From Gnetum montanum (taxonomy: Eukaryota; Streptophyta; Gnetopsida; Gnetales; Gnetaceae): a DNA stretch of 64,000 nucleotides. Location of the stretch: assembly GCA_015680685.1 (NCBI GenBank), contig MNCI01026912.1, forward strand, positions 177,352 to 241,351. Direction: 5' to 3'. The position numbers and the translations under genes are program-made. The first letter of the stretch is position 1; each line of letters begins with the position of its first letter. Positions 47,701-59,190 of this stretch are shown one piece after another. Under the pieces are notes generated by a model, which saw nothing but the letters and a program-made list of their open reading frames with translations, searched no databases and had not been told where the DNA came from.

Positions 47701-48985
47701 GAAGGGACACAGTAAATTGGTGTTGTCAGTACTCATGATCGGTTTTGTGGACTGCCATCCCCATATGTCCCCCCAATATTTCTGCACTGCGTCTAGTCCC
47801 CTCCTCTTCCCTGTGGACCTCCCCCGCCTATACCCTCAAGCAAATGCTGGATTTTGTTCCTATGGGCCCTATTTTGTTTGCCCATAGCAAAGAAGAACCA
47901 TGTATGTTTGCCTCTTTCCCCATGTATGTTTGTCTCCTTCCCACAGCCACATTACCCTCGACCGCTATCGCCAATAACTCTCTTCCTCCCTATCCAACTC
48001 CTGGAGTTCCTTGAGCAATTCTTGTTCTTCAATGTTCCCAACTGCCCCCACTTCATGCAACTGTTGGATCTCCCGCAATTCCATCTACACCTGTTGCCTA
48101 TATCCCCGAAAGTTGTACTTGTCATCCGATGCTCTGGCCTTGATATTATTTTTCAGCTCCCGCAACCCATCCCTCAAGAACTGTCAAGGCTCCTGTGCCC
48201 CAATGTAATTGTTCCAAATTGCTGCTACCATTGGTTTCAGCCAAGCTTTATGCAGCCAAGCCCACTCAAACCTGAATGGTCTGGGCTCCTATCTCTCCTT
48301 TCCCTCCATCATGATGCCACATTCCAACATGAGACGCTCGCTCACCCAAATGCAATCGATCCTGGACTAGACATGATCAGTGCCCCTCCAATGATTACTC
48401 CAAGTGAATTGACACCCCAGGATCTCCAAGTCAACCAACTCATATTGACGGAGAAACTCAAAACATGCCTCTACCCTCAGTGAATCCATGCAATCATGTC
48501 TAGACTTTTCCCAACAATAGAACCGCTCGTTGAAATCTCCCAACAACAACCATCTAGAATGATTGGGAATGACCCCCACCACCCATCTAAGCTCCTGCAT
48601 CCATATCTCCCAGTTTTGCGCCCCATAAAAATTAGTTATCCAGAGATCCGCTTGTGGCATGTGGACAGTTTGGCTCTAATCCAAATCATCAACAAAACTT
48701 ATTGGTATTTTGGCCAGAATGGCCAAACCTCCTGTGCGTCCCCTGCTTGTTGCCATCTGGGTTGTCCACCCCTCCCAAAGCAGCAACTTCCTCTCGATCC
48801 TTTGAACCCTAGTTTCTTGTATACAAACAACCTCGCACCCTGCCTCTTTAACCATTGTTTGTAGGGTATTTCTTTTATACGGGGTACCCTGGCTCCAACA
48901 GTTCCATGTCAATGGAGATGTAGACACTCGACGATGATACACCTCCCGCAGCGTTCGTTGCACCCCCAAATCCAAATTCCTCTAT
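44760..48985 (-). pseudogene. LINE ORF2: endonuclease, reverse transcriptase, zinc finger, C-terminal extension
   Basis: Minus strand. The endonuclease starts near 48930 with LTWNCWSQGTP, then CEVVCIQET (48830) and RWLLLGDFNE (48540), all L1-type endonuclease motifs. The RT shows SNKASGLDGWPIEFLRE (about 47660), LLPKVPNPTTSGHFRPIGVC (47515), EHQAGFFKGWCLQDQ and KLDITKAYD (47260). The catalytic box is HYVDDTMVF (about 46965). A thumb-like part follows (MYLGMPIFDWNRQ, 46771). A zf-RVT-type finger (CPCC then HLIFDC) lies near 46060-46010. After it the frame continues more than 1 kb to 44760, with an acidic, helical C-terminus (RQEAQREVNEARLQDLRW). Scattered TAG and TGA codons and frameshifts break it; many sit where CAG, CGA or TGG is expected. 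The strand opposite carries long shadow ORFs. Confidence 0.9.
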
Positions 48986-49057
48986 GAGTTTCTTGCACGT
49001 TGTGGTTTTATTGGGCTGTCCAATCTTGCTATCTAGCCTGAGAACCACCGTGCTGAG

Positions 49058-50373
49058 CTATCCTTCTACCTCCCTAGGCTGGATGTCTTGCATCTTTGGT
49101 TTTGCAGAGCCCCAACCGACTATGATCCACTCCCCCAATGGGGGTAATTCCAATGCTGAATCTTGCACTGTAGTCCTGGGAACCAACGAGGTGCAGGGAG
49201 AACCAAGAGTCTCTTGCATCGCCTCACATGCCAATGACCCCTTAGCCATACCGCAAGGAGAACCAGGAATCTCCTACGTCACCTCACATGCCAACACCTC
49301 CTTAGCCATGCCACTGGCCTACTGTAGCATTTTCACTACCTCCTCCACCCGACGCTGTATATTTTCCTTTGGTGGCTTTTGTCCATCTCCCCTTCCCGCC
49401 GTGGTCTAAGTTGGCAAGTGTTTGGCCTGGGGTCCTCCATCTACCATGACATTCGATCCCTACCTCCATATCCAACCCTTCTTTCCCACAAGATTCCAGC
49501 CCTTAGCAACCTCTGTTGATCCTCTGTACTGCTCTGATTCGGAGTGCCACATTCCACATATTTTGCACCTTTGGTGCCCCTTCTTACACGTCGGCAAGTT
49601 TTCAAAGTGTACATGGAGCTTCTCCTCTCCACCAACAGTGTCCAACACTATTTCCATAACTAGATCCTCCATCTTCAGCAACCTCCACACGCAAAAATAG
49701 GTGTAGCCCATTCGATCCATGGACTCTGTGAATGCATCAAATTTTATAAACTCCCCGAACAGCTCAGCTAGAGACTTCAGGAACCCCAGTTCCCAGTACT
49801 CCAACGACAATACTCCAACGGCAGATCAAATAGCTGGATCCAAACTAGCACCCAATCAAATAGGCCATTGTCCTGATGCACTCCCAGTCTCCAGGGGGGC
49901 CAGGGCCAATCCGCGGGTGCCATAGAACCACAGACCCCCAAGAACACCCTTTCGCAGTCTTCCATTGTTGGAAATGTGAACAGAAGCTGGTCATCTACCA
50001 ACCCCTGAACCTGGACATCCTCTAGCCCCCATGTCACTCTGACCCATTTGCAGATCAGATCTAAATGCAACCTAACTCCCTTCGAGATGAACTTGCCCAA
50101 TAAGCTCCCCTCCAGTTCCTAGACTGCCTCTTCTAGTGGGCACTCAATCCTAACCCGCAGGACTACACCCTCCCGCATGCAACCATCAGGCCTAGTGCCA
50201 TGGTGAGAACCACCATTGCTGCCTCCCACAACAGCCAATCCTCTAGCCCCTCCTACCTTCATGCCCATCCCTGCCTCACTAACTCCTAGTGCTGCTCCCG
50301 TCACCGCCACCACCGCCGCCATTCCCGTTCCTAACACCACTCCCACTCCTGTTATTGTTCCTGCTCCCAACAT
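49058..50373 (-). pseudogene. LINE ORF1: DUF4283-type RNA-binding protein with zinc knuckle
   Basis: Minus strand, ATG at 50373 (MLGAGTITGVG). A glycine- and valine-rich N-terminus is followed by a TAG at 50119-50121, in the same frame as the next part (LLGKFISKGVRLHLDLICKW). The DUF4283-like domain ends in DWVLVWIQLFDLPLEY (about 49850-49800), the typical W..L..LP motif. A zinc-knuckle-like segment, ENLPTCKKGHQRCKICGMWH, lies near 49600-49540. A P/Q-poor acidic tail runs to the stop at 49058. ORF1 proteins of L1 elements bind the element RNA. Confidence 0.8.
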
Positions 50374-50407
50374 TTCCAAATCCGCTTCGCTGTCCTATCT
50401 TGAAGAA

Positions 50408-50734
50408 TGTTGATACTCTATTGTTATTTCTTTTTTGTGTTCAGAAGTGTTGTAATTTTGTAATTTTGAAATTAGACATTCATATCTAATAATTAACTAC
50501 TCCTTAATTGAGCTATCATGATCCTCCGTAAAGGATGTGACAGTTCAGGGGTATATCTACCCCACCAATTCATTTGTTTTCTTGTACAACTTATTTACTT
50601 TGTACCAAGGGTCACCTTTGACCCAATTTTGCAATTCCTCTTTGTTCATGCTTCTGAGGTATCAAGGAACCTACAAACCAATTCGTAATAGATTTCGATA
50701 TCAGAGAATACTGAAGTTGCTTGTAGTTTTACCA
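50408..50734 (+). repeat. 5' LTR of copia element D
   Basis: TGTTGATACTCTATTG starts the LTR; it ends TAGTTTTACCA. It aligns with 61094-62326 once two inserts in that copy are skipped. Shared words include taataattaact, gttcaggggt and ttcataatag or ttcgtaatag. The LINE at 44495-50395 abuts its first bases. Confidence 0.8.
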
Positions 50735-51388
50735 AGTCAGATCAAGGTTCAGCAAAGAGAGAAAACTGAAGCAGCTCCTTCGAACAAAAAAAAACGAGAA
50801 GAAACCCACTAGAAGATCACATTATAATATTGTGAAATGTCGTCTTTAATATGCAGATCCCAGAAAGTCATTTCTTACAAAGGACAACTAGAGATTTTGG
50901 AAAGACCAGATAGAACCGATCCTCATAGTTCATGGTCTGTTGGTGTACTGTGAAAAACAGCTGCCACCAAATGCAGCAGGCAAAGGCAGATAGCATCCAT
51001 TATAAGGAACACCATAGGTTCAAACATGGCAAAACTCATCCACAGTTAGAAAGATGCCTTCAACATTATGGATGAAGCAAAGAATAGGAGCTAAATAAGA
51101 AACTTAATTCCCACCCAAATCAACCCAATGAAATGGTAACCAATTTGACACAATGGAGAACACAATTACCTGGCATTGGTTATGAAATCAAGGATGAAGA
51201 TTTGGTTGCAGCTACCTTAGATTTTCTTTTGCAATACTACAAAGGTTAACGTGGATGCTCTGGACATAACGAACACCAAATTGTAGGTTGCTAAAACAAT
51301 GTTAAATCCAAACTCTTCTCCAGAAAAAATCATGAACATTACGAATAGAAGCCTCATTAAAAATAAAAGCAGGCAAAGTCTGTTAAAA
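50735..51388 (+). other. Internal 5' part of element D, no clear coding signal
   Basis: This stretch follows the 5' LTR of D and precedes element E. A gag gene is expected here, but stops are frequent in all frames and I see no gag motif that I can name. Confidence 0.45.
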
Positions 51389-51938
51389 TGAAGCCAAATC
51401 TTTATACTTTTGAAAAGTCCTTGTTTAATAAAATAAAGTATTTCTTGCCCCTTAATATATTGAAAGTTATTTTTGTAATGTTAGCTTTATGATGTAAAGG
51501 GGAATCCAGAACGGTCTAGATATATCCAAAAAGTAATTTTAAAAAGTTCCAAAAGATTGTTGAAACCCTTATGAGTAAACCTCTAGATGTTTCAACAATC
51601 TAGATATTGTTGAAACCCTTAAAAAGTTCCAAAAGAAGGATAACGTCTAGATGTTTCTAGAGTAGAGTATGTGAACACTTCATTTGGATCATTAGTCATT
51701 ATATGTGAATACCTCATTTGAATCTGCTATGGAGGTTTTCCTCTTTTCTTGAAGATTTTATCTCATAAATCTTGTGTTCTTATTTAATATTTTGCATTAT
51801 TTGTTGTTTTGGTTTTGGTTTCAGTTTTGCATTTCATTTGTTATCTTCAAGATTTTTGATGATGTTATTTCTGTGTATTCTCTCACACATTGTTATTTTT
51901 CCTGTCCATGTGTTCAACTCTGTTGTTTTTCTCCAACA
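51389..51938 (+). repeat. 5' LTR of copia element E
   Basis: TGAAGCCAAATC to TCTCCAACA. The first 200 bp match 56823-57020 and the last 300 bp match 53517-53849 (for example gttttggttttggtttcag and attctctc.cacattgt). Short direct repeats such as attgttgaaaccctta occur twice within it (51555-51625). Confidence 0.75.
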
Positions 51939-52779
51939 GACTGTTGGTTTTTTAACTCTGTGCTAGGCTTTTTTGTGCAGGCTAGAGCAAGGTTCAATAG
52001 TGCACAGGTGCAATTTTGCAAAAAAAACAAAATTTCTGAAAGTCTTGAAGCATGAGCTGTAGGAATTTCAGGCTGCAACAGTGCTACTTGTGGTAATAGA
52101 GAACCAAGTGGAAAGATAAACTTTGAGGATTTTCTTTGGATTCATATGGATGTTTTTTCTTTAGTTTCTTGCTTAAGTGGGAGTTATGGATCCAAACATG
52201 GCTCTTGTTTAAACGAGCTATGGAAGTTTCCACAGCCTTTGGAGATGGAGGTCATAGATTTATTGTAAAAAAATGAGCTAATATGCTATTTTAACTAGAA
52301 GAGCTTCTCCCATGACCAATGAAGATTTTCAGAAATTGGATTGAAGCGCACTAGACTTGATTCATAGGTGCATTGCAGATTCAATTCTGGTAGAATGCTA
52401 GAAGGAAAAATCATCATATTTGCTTGAGAAATTGGATTCAAAGTTTCAAACTAGTACATTCTATAATAGGGTTTTTCTGGATAAGAAACTACATTAGGTT
52501 GAAATGCAAGAAACTAAGATGCTCTACATTTTTGGCAAAATTTAATGTTATAATAGTAGATCTAGAAGTAGTGGATCAAAAAGGTTTTGAGTGGTGAACA
52601 CTGATTGATCTTTTTGGGAGCATTGCTAGAGAGCTAGGATCATGCAGTAACAACAATCAGTGCAATGTTATCAATGGACTAAGAGGACATCATTGTCATT
52701 TTTAGACCAACAGAACTGTGATGTTATCAAAGTGGAGAAACTTCACGAGGAAGTCAAGTGTTGGTAATGGAGAGCAATA

Positions 52780-53110
52780 AAAAAAAGATACTAGTTTATT
52801 GGAAATATGGTAAATGTGAGGATGTAAAGAGAGATTACAAGTTGCAAGGAAGTTGTATCTAAAGCAAAACCAGGAATTAAATTTTGAGATATATTTTGTT
52901 CTCTAAATGTGTAAATATCAATATTGTATAGTTTGTATTTCCTTTTGTGTAGTGCTTATGTATACTAAATGAAGAAAGGCAAATTTGTTGACGTTAAAGA
53001 GAAATTCATTATAAAACTTGTCATTCTGGATCTCTAGTGCATGAGGCTGTCTATCACATGTTTATTCCAATGGGTTAGACATAAGATACCTGTTTTGAAA
53101 GTTGTTTGAA
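52780..53110 (+). pseudogene. Element E gag knuckle and protease remnant
   Basis: LVYWKYGKCEDVKRDYKLQG (about 52792-52852) fits the copia gag zinc knuckle CWxCGKxGHVKRDCK, with cysteines changed. At about 53022-53075, a broken reading similar to the WILDSGCSYHM protease motif can be seen across a stop. Both lie where copia gag and protease are expected. The gag part upstream (51960-52780) is too decayed to read. Confidence 0.5.
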
Positions 53111-53516
53111 AGGCTTGGAAGGCTCTGGTGTTATGGTAGAGAGCTTATAGGTTTTATAGTGATTGTAGTCGTGGTCTGCGTCATGTGCCTGCTTTTAGTT
53201 AGTTCAGGCATGGAAGGTTTTTCATTGATAATAGTTTTAGTGGAAGCTGTGTCATTGAAGCAAGATGTCATTGTCTTCATGGAGCAAATTAATTGCTTGG
53301 TGGAGAAACAAGATTTTTATGTTCAAATGAGAGATTGCTATGAATGTGAAGCTAAATCTTGTAGCTTTATTATTTAATTTACAGATATGGTCTTTTGTAA
53401 GGGATAAGCTATCGTTAGTTAATACGTTCTTTCTAGCTGGTTATGCAGGGGCATGTTTTTAATTTAGGAAGGATTCTACAGAATACTCTACATTGTTGAT
53501 ATCATTCTTAAAGAAT

Positions 53517-53849
53517 AGCTTTCAGATGTTTCAGATTAAAGTTTGTACCTAGCTTTGCCTATTTAAGGGTTGGATCCTTGGTCATTGTATGTAACAACTT
53601 ATTTGGATTGATTGAGCAATAAGAGTTGGGCTTCTCCTCATGTGGATGTTTCCCTTTGTTCTTAAAGATGTTACCTTGTAAAATCTTGTGATTTTATTTG
53701 TTGTTTTGCTTCATGCATTGTTTTGGTTTTGGTTTCAGTTTTGCATTTCATTCATTGAATTCAGGATTTTTGGTGGTGTTATTTCTGTGTATTCTCTCGC
53801 ACATTGTCATTTTTCTGGCCATTTCCTCAACCGCTGTTTTTCTCCATCA
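53517..53849 (+). repeat. Partial extra LTR E copy inside element E
   Basis: The last 330 bp of the LTR of E recur here, ending TCTCCATCA at 53849. It lies between the protease remnant and the integrase. It may be the end of a solo LTR of the same family, inserted and then eroded. Confidence 0.65.
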
Positions 53850-54800
53850 AGAAGGAGGGTTACTTGTATGTTTTGCATGATGCCAACAAGAAACTGGGGA
53901 AAAGTATCACTATTGCTGCTACTGCAACAAAAAGTGTGAATTTGTAGCATAGATGCTTAGGACATATTGGGTAGATAGGGTTAAAGGAACTGCAGTCTAG
54001 ATCTCTTATTCCCAATTCTACTTCCATAATCCTAGATTTTTGTAAGGTTTGTGAAGTTAGAAATCTAAGCAAGTTAATTTTAGTAAGAACAAGCTAGATC
54101 TAATGTATATAGTTGTAGTTGGTCCTATTACTCCTTCATCTCTTTCATGGTTTGCAATATTTTACTGCATTTGTTGATGGTTAGAGCTATAAAAGTGGGT
54201 ATATCCAATTAAATCAAATACAGTATTTGATGATTTTAAGCAATTTGTTGCACAAGGGAAAACAAAAAAAGATTAAAAGTAAAAAAGCTTCTTTCAAATA
54301 ATGGAGGGGAATACATCTCACATGACTTTTCTAACTTTTACGAAATGGGAATAATCCATATGTGTACTACCCTAGAAAAACCACAACAAAATGGAGTGCC
54401 AGAGCGGTATAACAGATCATTATTGAAATGTGCTAGGGGTATGTTGGCTGGAGCAAATTTACCCAAAACATTTTGGGTTGAGGCAGTGAGCACTGCTGCA
54501 TATCACATTTGCAAGTGACCTCATTCAGCTCCAAATGGGAAAATTCCAAAGACTGTATGAAGGGAAAAAGATATCTCTTATAAGCACTTGAGAGTTATTG
54601 GCTATGAAGATATGTTCATGTGCAAAAATTCAACAAGTCCAAGTTGGATGAGATGGCACAGAGATGCATTTTTATCGGATATAACAAGAATCTTTGCAAC
54701 AGGTATTAGGATACTATTTCCATACAAGTAATCAGAACCAGAGATGTAACCTTTAGATAAGATTATTTCTTCTACCCCAAGCAGGTTAAAATTCAAGTTG
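53850..54800 (+). pseudogene. Element E GAG-pre-integrase and integrase remnant
   Basis: It begins KKEGYLYVLHDANKKLGKS (53850-53905), followed by HRCLGHIG (about 53950), the GAG-pre-integrase motif with an HxxxxH-type start. Then come VCEVRK (about 54045) and the integrase core in broken frames. One part near 54380-54520 contains PQQNGVPERYN-like and LPKTFWVEAVSTAAYH stretches. The end (54590-54790) reads like the usual xxKSKLDExxxRCIFIGY segment. Several frameshifts and stops. Confidence 0.7.
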
Positions 54801-54969
54801 AGGAAAATTCTAATCCAATTGTTCTAAAGAATGAGTCCACAAGATGTCCTTGTTATGATTGGTCAGCAGCATGAAGCTATTAATAAAAGCAATACACCAA
54901 TTTCACAAGGTATATTAAGTATATTAAGTGAAAATGAAGATGAAGAGCAAGAAGAAGATGAAACATAAA

Positions 54970-56741
54970 GCAAAGAATTAGTTGAAACTGAAGAAATAAA
55001 GTCCAAAACAACAATCCTTGGTATTCGGTAGGGAGTTCTACACATGCAACAAAGCCACCTGATAGGTATTTTCCTTCTTTGAATTATGCATTGTTTATTA
55101 ACTGTAGAGAACCAAAGACTTGTGCAAGAGCTAAAGCAACTCCAGATGCAAACAAATAGGATGTGGCTATGAAAGCAGAATGGAAACCCTAAAAGCAAAA
55201 CCATATATGAGATTTAGTGCCCTTGCCTAAAAGAAGGAAAGCTCTAAGCAACCATTGGGTAAATAGTGTAAAGACTAATTCAAATAATCATAAGACTGGT
55301 GGTAAAAGGGTTTGCACAAAAACCTGGTATTGATTATACAAAAATTGTTTTCATCAATTGTTAAACATTCCTCAATTAGAATTATTTATCTTTGGTTACT
55401 TGTTTGAACTTGGAAATGGAGCAACTAGATATTAAAACAGCCTTCTTACATAGTGATTTTGATGAAAAGAATGAATGCAGCAACCTGAAGGATTTATAAA
55501 TGAAAAATACCCAAATCTGGTGTGAACACTGAACAAGAGTTTGTACGGCCTGAAACAAACTCCTAGACTGGTATATGTTTGATGCATTTGTGAAGGAGTT
55601 GAAATATAACAGAAGCTGTTTTGAGTATTGTGTTTATTTTTCAGGTATTATATGTGAAAGGTTAGTTTTGCATTTTATTGCTTTATATTGATGATGTGCT
55701 TATTGTTAATAATGATATAGTCGAGATAAAACAATTAAAATTAGAAAGAGATTGGCATGAAAATGGAAAGGGATAGAAGAATATATTTTTAAAGTGTCAA
55801 CAAATATAATGCAAATGTGGTTAGTACACCTCTTACCCCTCATTTTAACTTAAGCAAAAGTTATGGGCTAAAAACTTCAGTAGAAAGGGCTTGAATGGAA
55901 ACTATACCATATAACTCTGCAATTCATTCAATCATGTATGCTATGGTTTGCACCAGGCTTGATATAGCAGACACCATTGGTGTTATAAGTAGATCCATGA
56001 GTAGTTCAAGTTGGACACGTTGGATTGTAGTGTAATGGATTTTGCAATATTTAAAGACGACTCAATCTGACAAGCTACAGTTTGGAGGAGGAGATCATTT
56101 TGTGTTAAGCAAAAATGATGGGCTAAAAACTTCAGTAGAAAGAGCATGAATGGAAACTATACCATATAACTCTGCAATTCATTCAATCATGTATGCTATG
56201 GTTTGCACCAAGCTTGATATAGCAGACACCATTGGTGTTATAAGTAGATCCATGAGTAGTTCAAGTTGGACACATTGGACTGTAGTGAAATGGATTTTGC
56301 AATATTTAAAGAGGACTCCATCTTACAAGCTACAGTATGGAGGAGGAGATTTATACGTGACAGGCTTTGTTGATGCAAATGTTGCGGCTGATTTGAACAC
56401 TAGGTGGTCTGCTACAGGTTATGCATTTATCTTTGGTGGAGGTGATGTTGGTTGTTAAGGCTACATTCATTCTGTTAGAGAAATGTTGTTTCATAGTTAT
56501 CTAAACTCTTTGGGCATTTATTAAACCAAAGAGTCATCATGTGTTTTGTTATAGCAAAAGTGCAATCTTTGCCAAAACCACAGCTTATCATGGAAGGACA
56601 AAACACATAGATATAACCTATCATTCCATCAAAGGCATCATAGAAGAGGAATTTATAAATTTGCAGAAAAATCACACTATAAACAATGCTGCTGATAGCC
56701 TGTCAAAGACTCTGACAATGCAAAAACAAGTTTTTGCATGA
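54970..56741 (+). pseudogene. Element E reverse transcriptase and RNase H remnant
   Basis: Readable copia motifs: HATKPPDRYFPSLNYALF (55040-55095), QPEGFINEKYPNLV (55480-55522), LNKSLYGLKQTPR (55525-55565) and a decayed YIDDVLI (about 55685-55705). RNase H starts with IPYNSAIHSIMYAMVCTKLD (56156-56215), then VKWILQYLKRTPSY, VTGFVDANVAADLNTRWSAT (56360-56418), and after a frameshift CYSKSAIFAKTTAYHGRTKH (56544-56603). It ends NNAADSLSKTLTMQKQ at 56730. Positions 55850-56104 and 56105-56359 are a 255-bp tandem duplication. Confidence 0.85.
55850..56359 (+). repeat. 255-bp tandem duplication in the copia RNase H region
   Basis: Two adjacent copies both start ttaagcaaaa and contain gggctaaaaacttcagtag and gcagacaccattggtg. 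The period is 255 bp, a multiple of three, so it duplicates 85 codons in frame. The copies differ at only a few sites. Confidence 0.95.
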
Positions 56742-56822
56742 AGCAGCTTGAGCTAGCAGAAATGTGAACTTAAATGAAGTTGGGAACCAGTGCAGCTCTT
56801 GTTCTTAAAGAATGACCATACT

Positions 56823-57205
56823 TGTAGATAAATCTTTATACTTTTGAAAAGTCCTTGTTGATAAAAATGTGTCTTGTCCTTTGTAATATTTAAAGTTATT
56901 TTTGTAATGTTAGCTTTATGATATAAAGAGCAATCTAGAAGATTCGAGATATATTCGAAAAAGAAACTCAGAAAGTTCTAGAAGGTTGTAGAAGCCCTTA
57001 TTATTGGATATTAAAAAAGATTGGCTGTATGTATTTAGGGTGTGCTTGTTGGGGTTTGATGCACGTTGTACTTGGATATTAGTTTTCTCTTATTTGCTTT
57101 AATACAAGAGCTCTATACTGCCTTCCTATGCTCTTTCCTGTTTGGATTTTCCCCCCTAAATCCTGGCATGTTATTTCTCGTTTCCCTTGTGTTTTCTTTC
57201 TGCAA
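56823..57205 (+). repeat. 3' LTR of copia element E (right part diverged)
   Basis: TGTAGATAAATC at 56823 aligns with the 5' LTR start at 51389 for about 200 bp. From about 57020 the match is lost, though ttaatacaagagctctata (57098-57117) and T-rich sequence look LTR-like. Confidence 0.6.
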
Positions 57206-57399
57206 TTTTATTTCAATGATACTTTTACAAAAGTTGAAACACGAACGGGCCGCAAGGGAAAGAAGATAGAAGTAGGCAGAACAATTATCAACCAAGGTCC
57301 TGCATATGCAGTTGCTTGGGACATACTACAAAAGGGTGTTGGTTTAAGTGAAGAATCTAAAAAGTTCCGGAGCTCAGTGAAAGGCCATTGCAAAGGCCA

Positions 57400-58720
57400 C
57401 CAAAAACAAAAAAAACAAAATCCAAAGATGATGATACATTTGTGATAGCCCTTGAAGACTTAAAGATTAAAGATACCGTTCATAAAAAACTTGGTATGTT
57501 GATTCTGGCTGTTCCAGGCATGTTGCTAAAACAAAAAATCAATTCATAAATTACAAATCCAACATAACTGAAACTGCATCTCACCTAAAGGAATTGAATG
57601 TACATTGAACAGAAAACTATAAGGATCATCACCCAGATGCTCAATGCTCATCCCATGAAAGCAAACGTTAAAGAGAAACCCATAAAAAATTAGAAACATA
57701 CTTCATTCACTCACATTACAGAACATCACCTTATTCTCTGTAAATAAAATTGTTAAGTTTGGTTACCATATTACATTTGATGTAAATAAAGATGAGAAAA
57801 CTATATGTAAGACATGGAAAAATAATAATGATTAGTAGGAATGGTATCTATTGTGGATGATGGTATTTTCAAGTTGCAGTCATTGCAAGACGTGATTTTC
57901 ACAGCTATGCACAAAAGAGATTGAATTGTGGCATTCAAGATTTGTTCATCTTAATCTTGCATATCTACAAAAATTACCTAATTCTGTCAACGGAGTCCCA
58001 ATAGATTTAAAAAGCAAAATCTCTTAGGTTGTAACTGTTGCATGTTCAGAAATATACATAACAATCAGTTCCAAAGGTGAGAAAAAAAAATCCATCTTTG
58101 AAGTTCGACATTCAGACATTGGTAGTTACAGAACTATATTAATTTACAGAAGAAAGAATTATTACATTCTCTTTATAGATGACTTTACAAGTAAAATATG
58201 GGTATATTTATTGCAAAGAAAGGCCAAAGTGTTGGATGTGTTTACAACTTTAAACAGAACACCAGATTAAAACCTTGAGAAAAAATAATGAAAAGGGGGA
58301 TGTTAATGATCTGTTCAAGGAATATATATGTCACGCAGGTATTAAGCACAAATGCTCCGCATCATGCACTTTGCAACATAATGGAGTAATGAAAAGGAAG
58401 AATAAAAGTCTAGAGAAGATGGTCCATAGAATGCTAGCCCATGCCCAAATGAATGTGAAGTGGTGGGAAGAAGCTATTCTTATGACATCCCAAATCATTA
58501 ATCATTCTCTAACCAGGAAAATGGGATTTCACTGTCCAGAGGAGGCACAGACCAGCAATAAACCATATGTTGATTACTTTCTAGTTTTTGGAAGTAAAGT
58601 GTTCTACTATGTTAACATGCCGTCAAAGCACAGAAACCAGGTGAAAGAAAGTGTTTTTTAGGATATCCGGAGAACTGCAAAGAATATCAAATCTGGGATA
58701 TGCAAGCTAAGAAGCTTGTA
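57400..58720 (+). pseudogene. Element D gag end, protease and integrase remnant
   Basis: The reading DDDTFVIALEDLKIKDTVHK (57427-57487) leads into TWYVDSGCSRHVAKTKNQ (57489-57542), the copia protease DSG motif. GAG-pre-integrase follows: ELWHSRFVHLNLAYLQKLP (about 57923-57980). The integrase core has YYILFIDDFTSKIWVYLLQ (58160-58215). An open stretch at 58275-58661 has GIKHKCSASCTLQHNGVMKR (catalytic region with P replaced in TPQQNGV) and MVHRMLAHAQMNVKWWEEA. It ends VFGSKVFYYVNMPSKHRNQV. Stops and frameshifts separate the parts. Confidence 0.85.
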
Positions 58721-59190
58721 ATATTCCAAAATGTATATTGTGAAGCTTGTAATATTCCGAAATGTATATTGTGATGAAAGTGCGTTCAAAAAAGATAGCA
58801 AGCATACTTCACAGATTATATTACCAGCAAGCCTGCCAATTATGGACAAGCAAGTCAATGGATCCACAGAAGCTCCAAATACCATGAGTTCTGATAAAGC
58901 CGACAGAGTCATTTCTGGAGGAGAAGAAGAGATAAATCCTTCACAAAAGAAACCAAAACAATAAAAGACGTCAGCTCAAATTGTAGTAGCAACAGTGGGA
59001 TTACTTGGAAAATACTATGGAGGAAGTAAGGTTGACACGGCAACAGCGGAGGAATTTAGAACTGGAACTTAATTCCACTGTCATAAACTTTGAAATACCG
59101 AAGCCAATAAAGAAGCCTTATCTAAATCAGATTAGAAAAAGCCAACGGAAATGGAGTACTATATGTTACGAGAAAAGAAAAGTCTAGACT
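58721..59190 (+). pseudogene. Element D linker between integrase and RT
   Basis: This charged, non-conserved part links integrase to RT (NMSSDKADRV, GGEEEINPSQKKPKQ, then RLTRQQRRNLELELNS). At 58712-58773 a 31-bp unit (gaagcttgtaatattcc...) is tandemly duplicated with one difference. No catalytic motif is expected here. Confidence 0.55.

Larger units (their letters stand above)
44495..50395 (-). mobile_element. Nearly full-length L1-type LINE (minus)
   Basis: The element is bounded by a 14-bp target duplication with one difference: TATCTTGAGGAATG (44481-44494) and TATCTTGAAGAATG (50396-50409). The minus-strand 3' end has a short A tail (T run at 44495-44504) just after an aataaaat signal. 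It carries ORF1 and ORF2 in normal order. The base composition is clearly richer in G and C than the sequence on both sides. The right TSD overlaps the first two bases of the LTR of copia element D, so this LINE inserted after D was in place. Confidence 0.9.
51389..57205 (+). mobile_element. Ty1/copia element E, nested in D
   Basis: The 5' LTR (51389-51938) and the start of the 3' LTR (56823 on) share aaatctttatacttttgaaaagtcc and gttatttttgtaatgttagctttatgat. Between them lie gag knuckle, protease, integrase, RT and RNase H remnants in copia order. The 3' LTR is clearly similar only for about 200 bp; its later part up to about 57205 is LTR-like but diverged, so the right boundary is approximate. 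Confidence 0.75.

Noticed and set aside
44863-50489. Many long plus-strand ORFs, e.g. 46418-46858 and 47854-48483, rich in P, L, S and H
   Set aside because: They are antisense shadows of a GC-rich LINE coded on the minus strand; none shows a domain, while the minus strand shows endonuclease and RT motifs.
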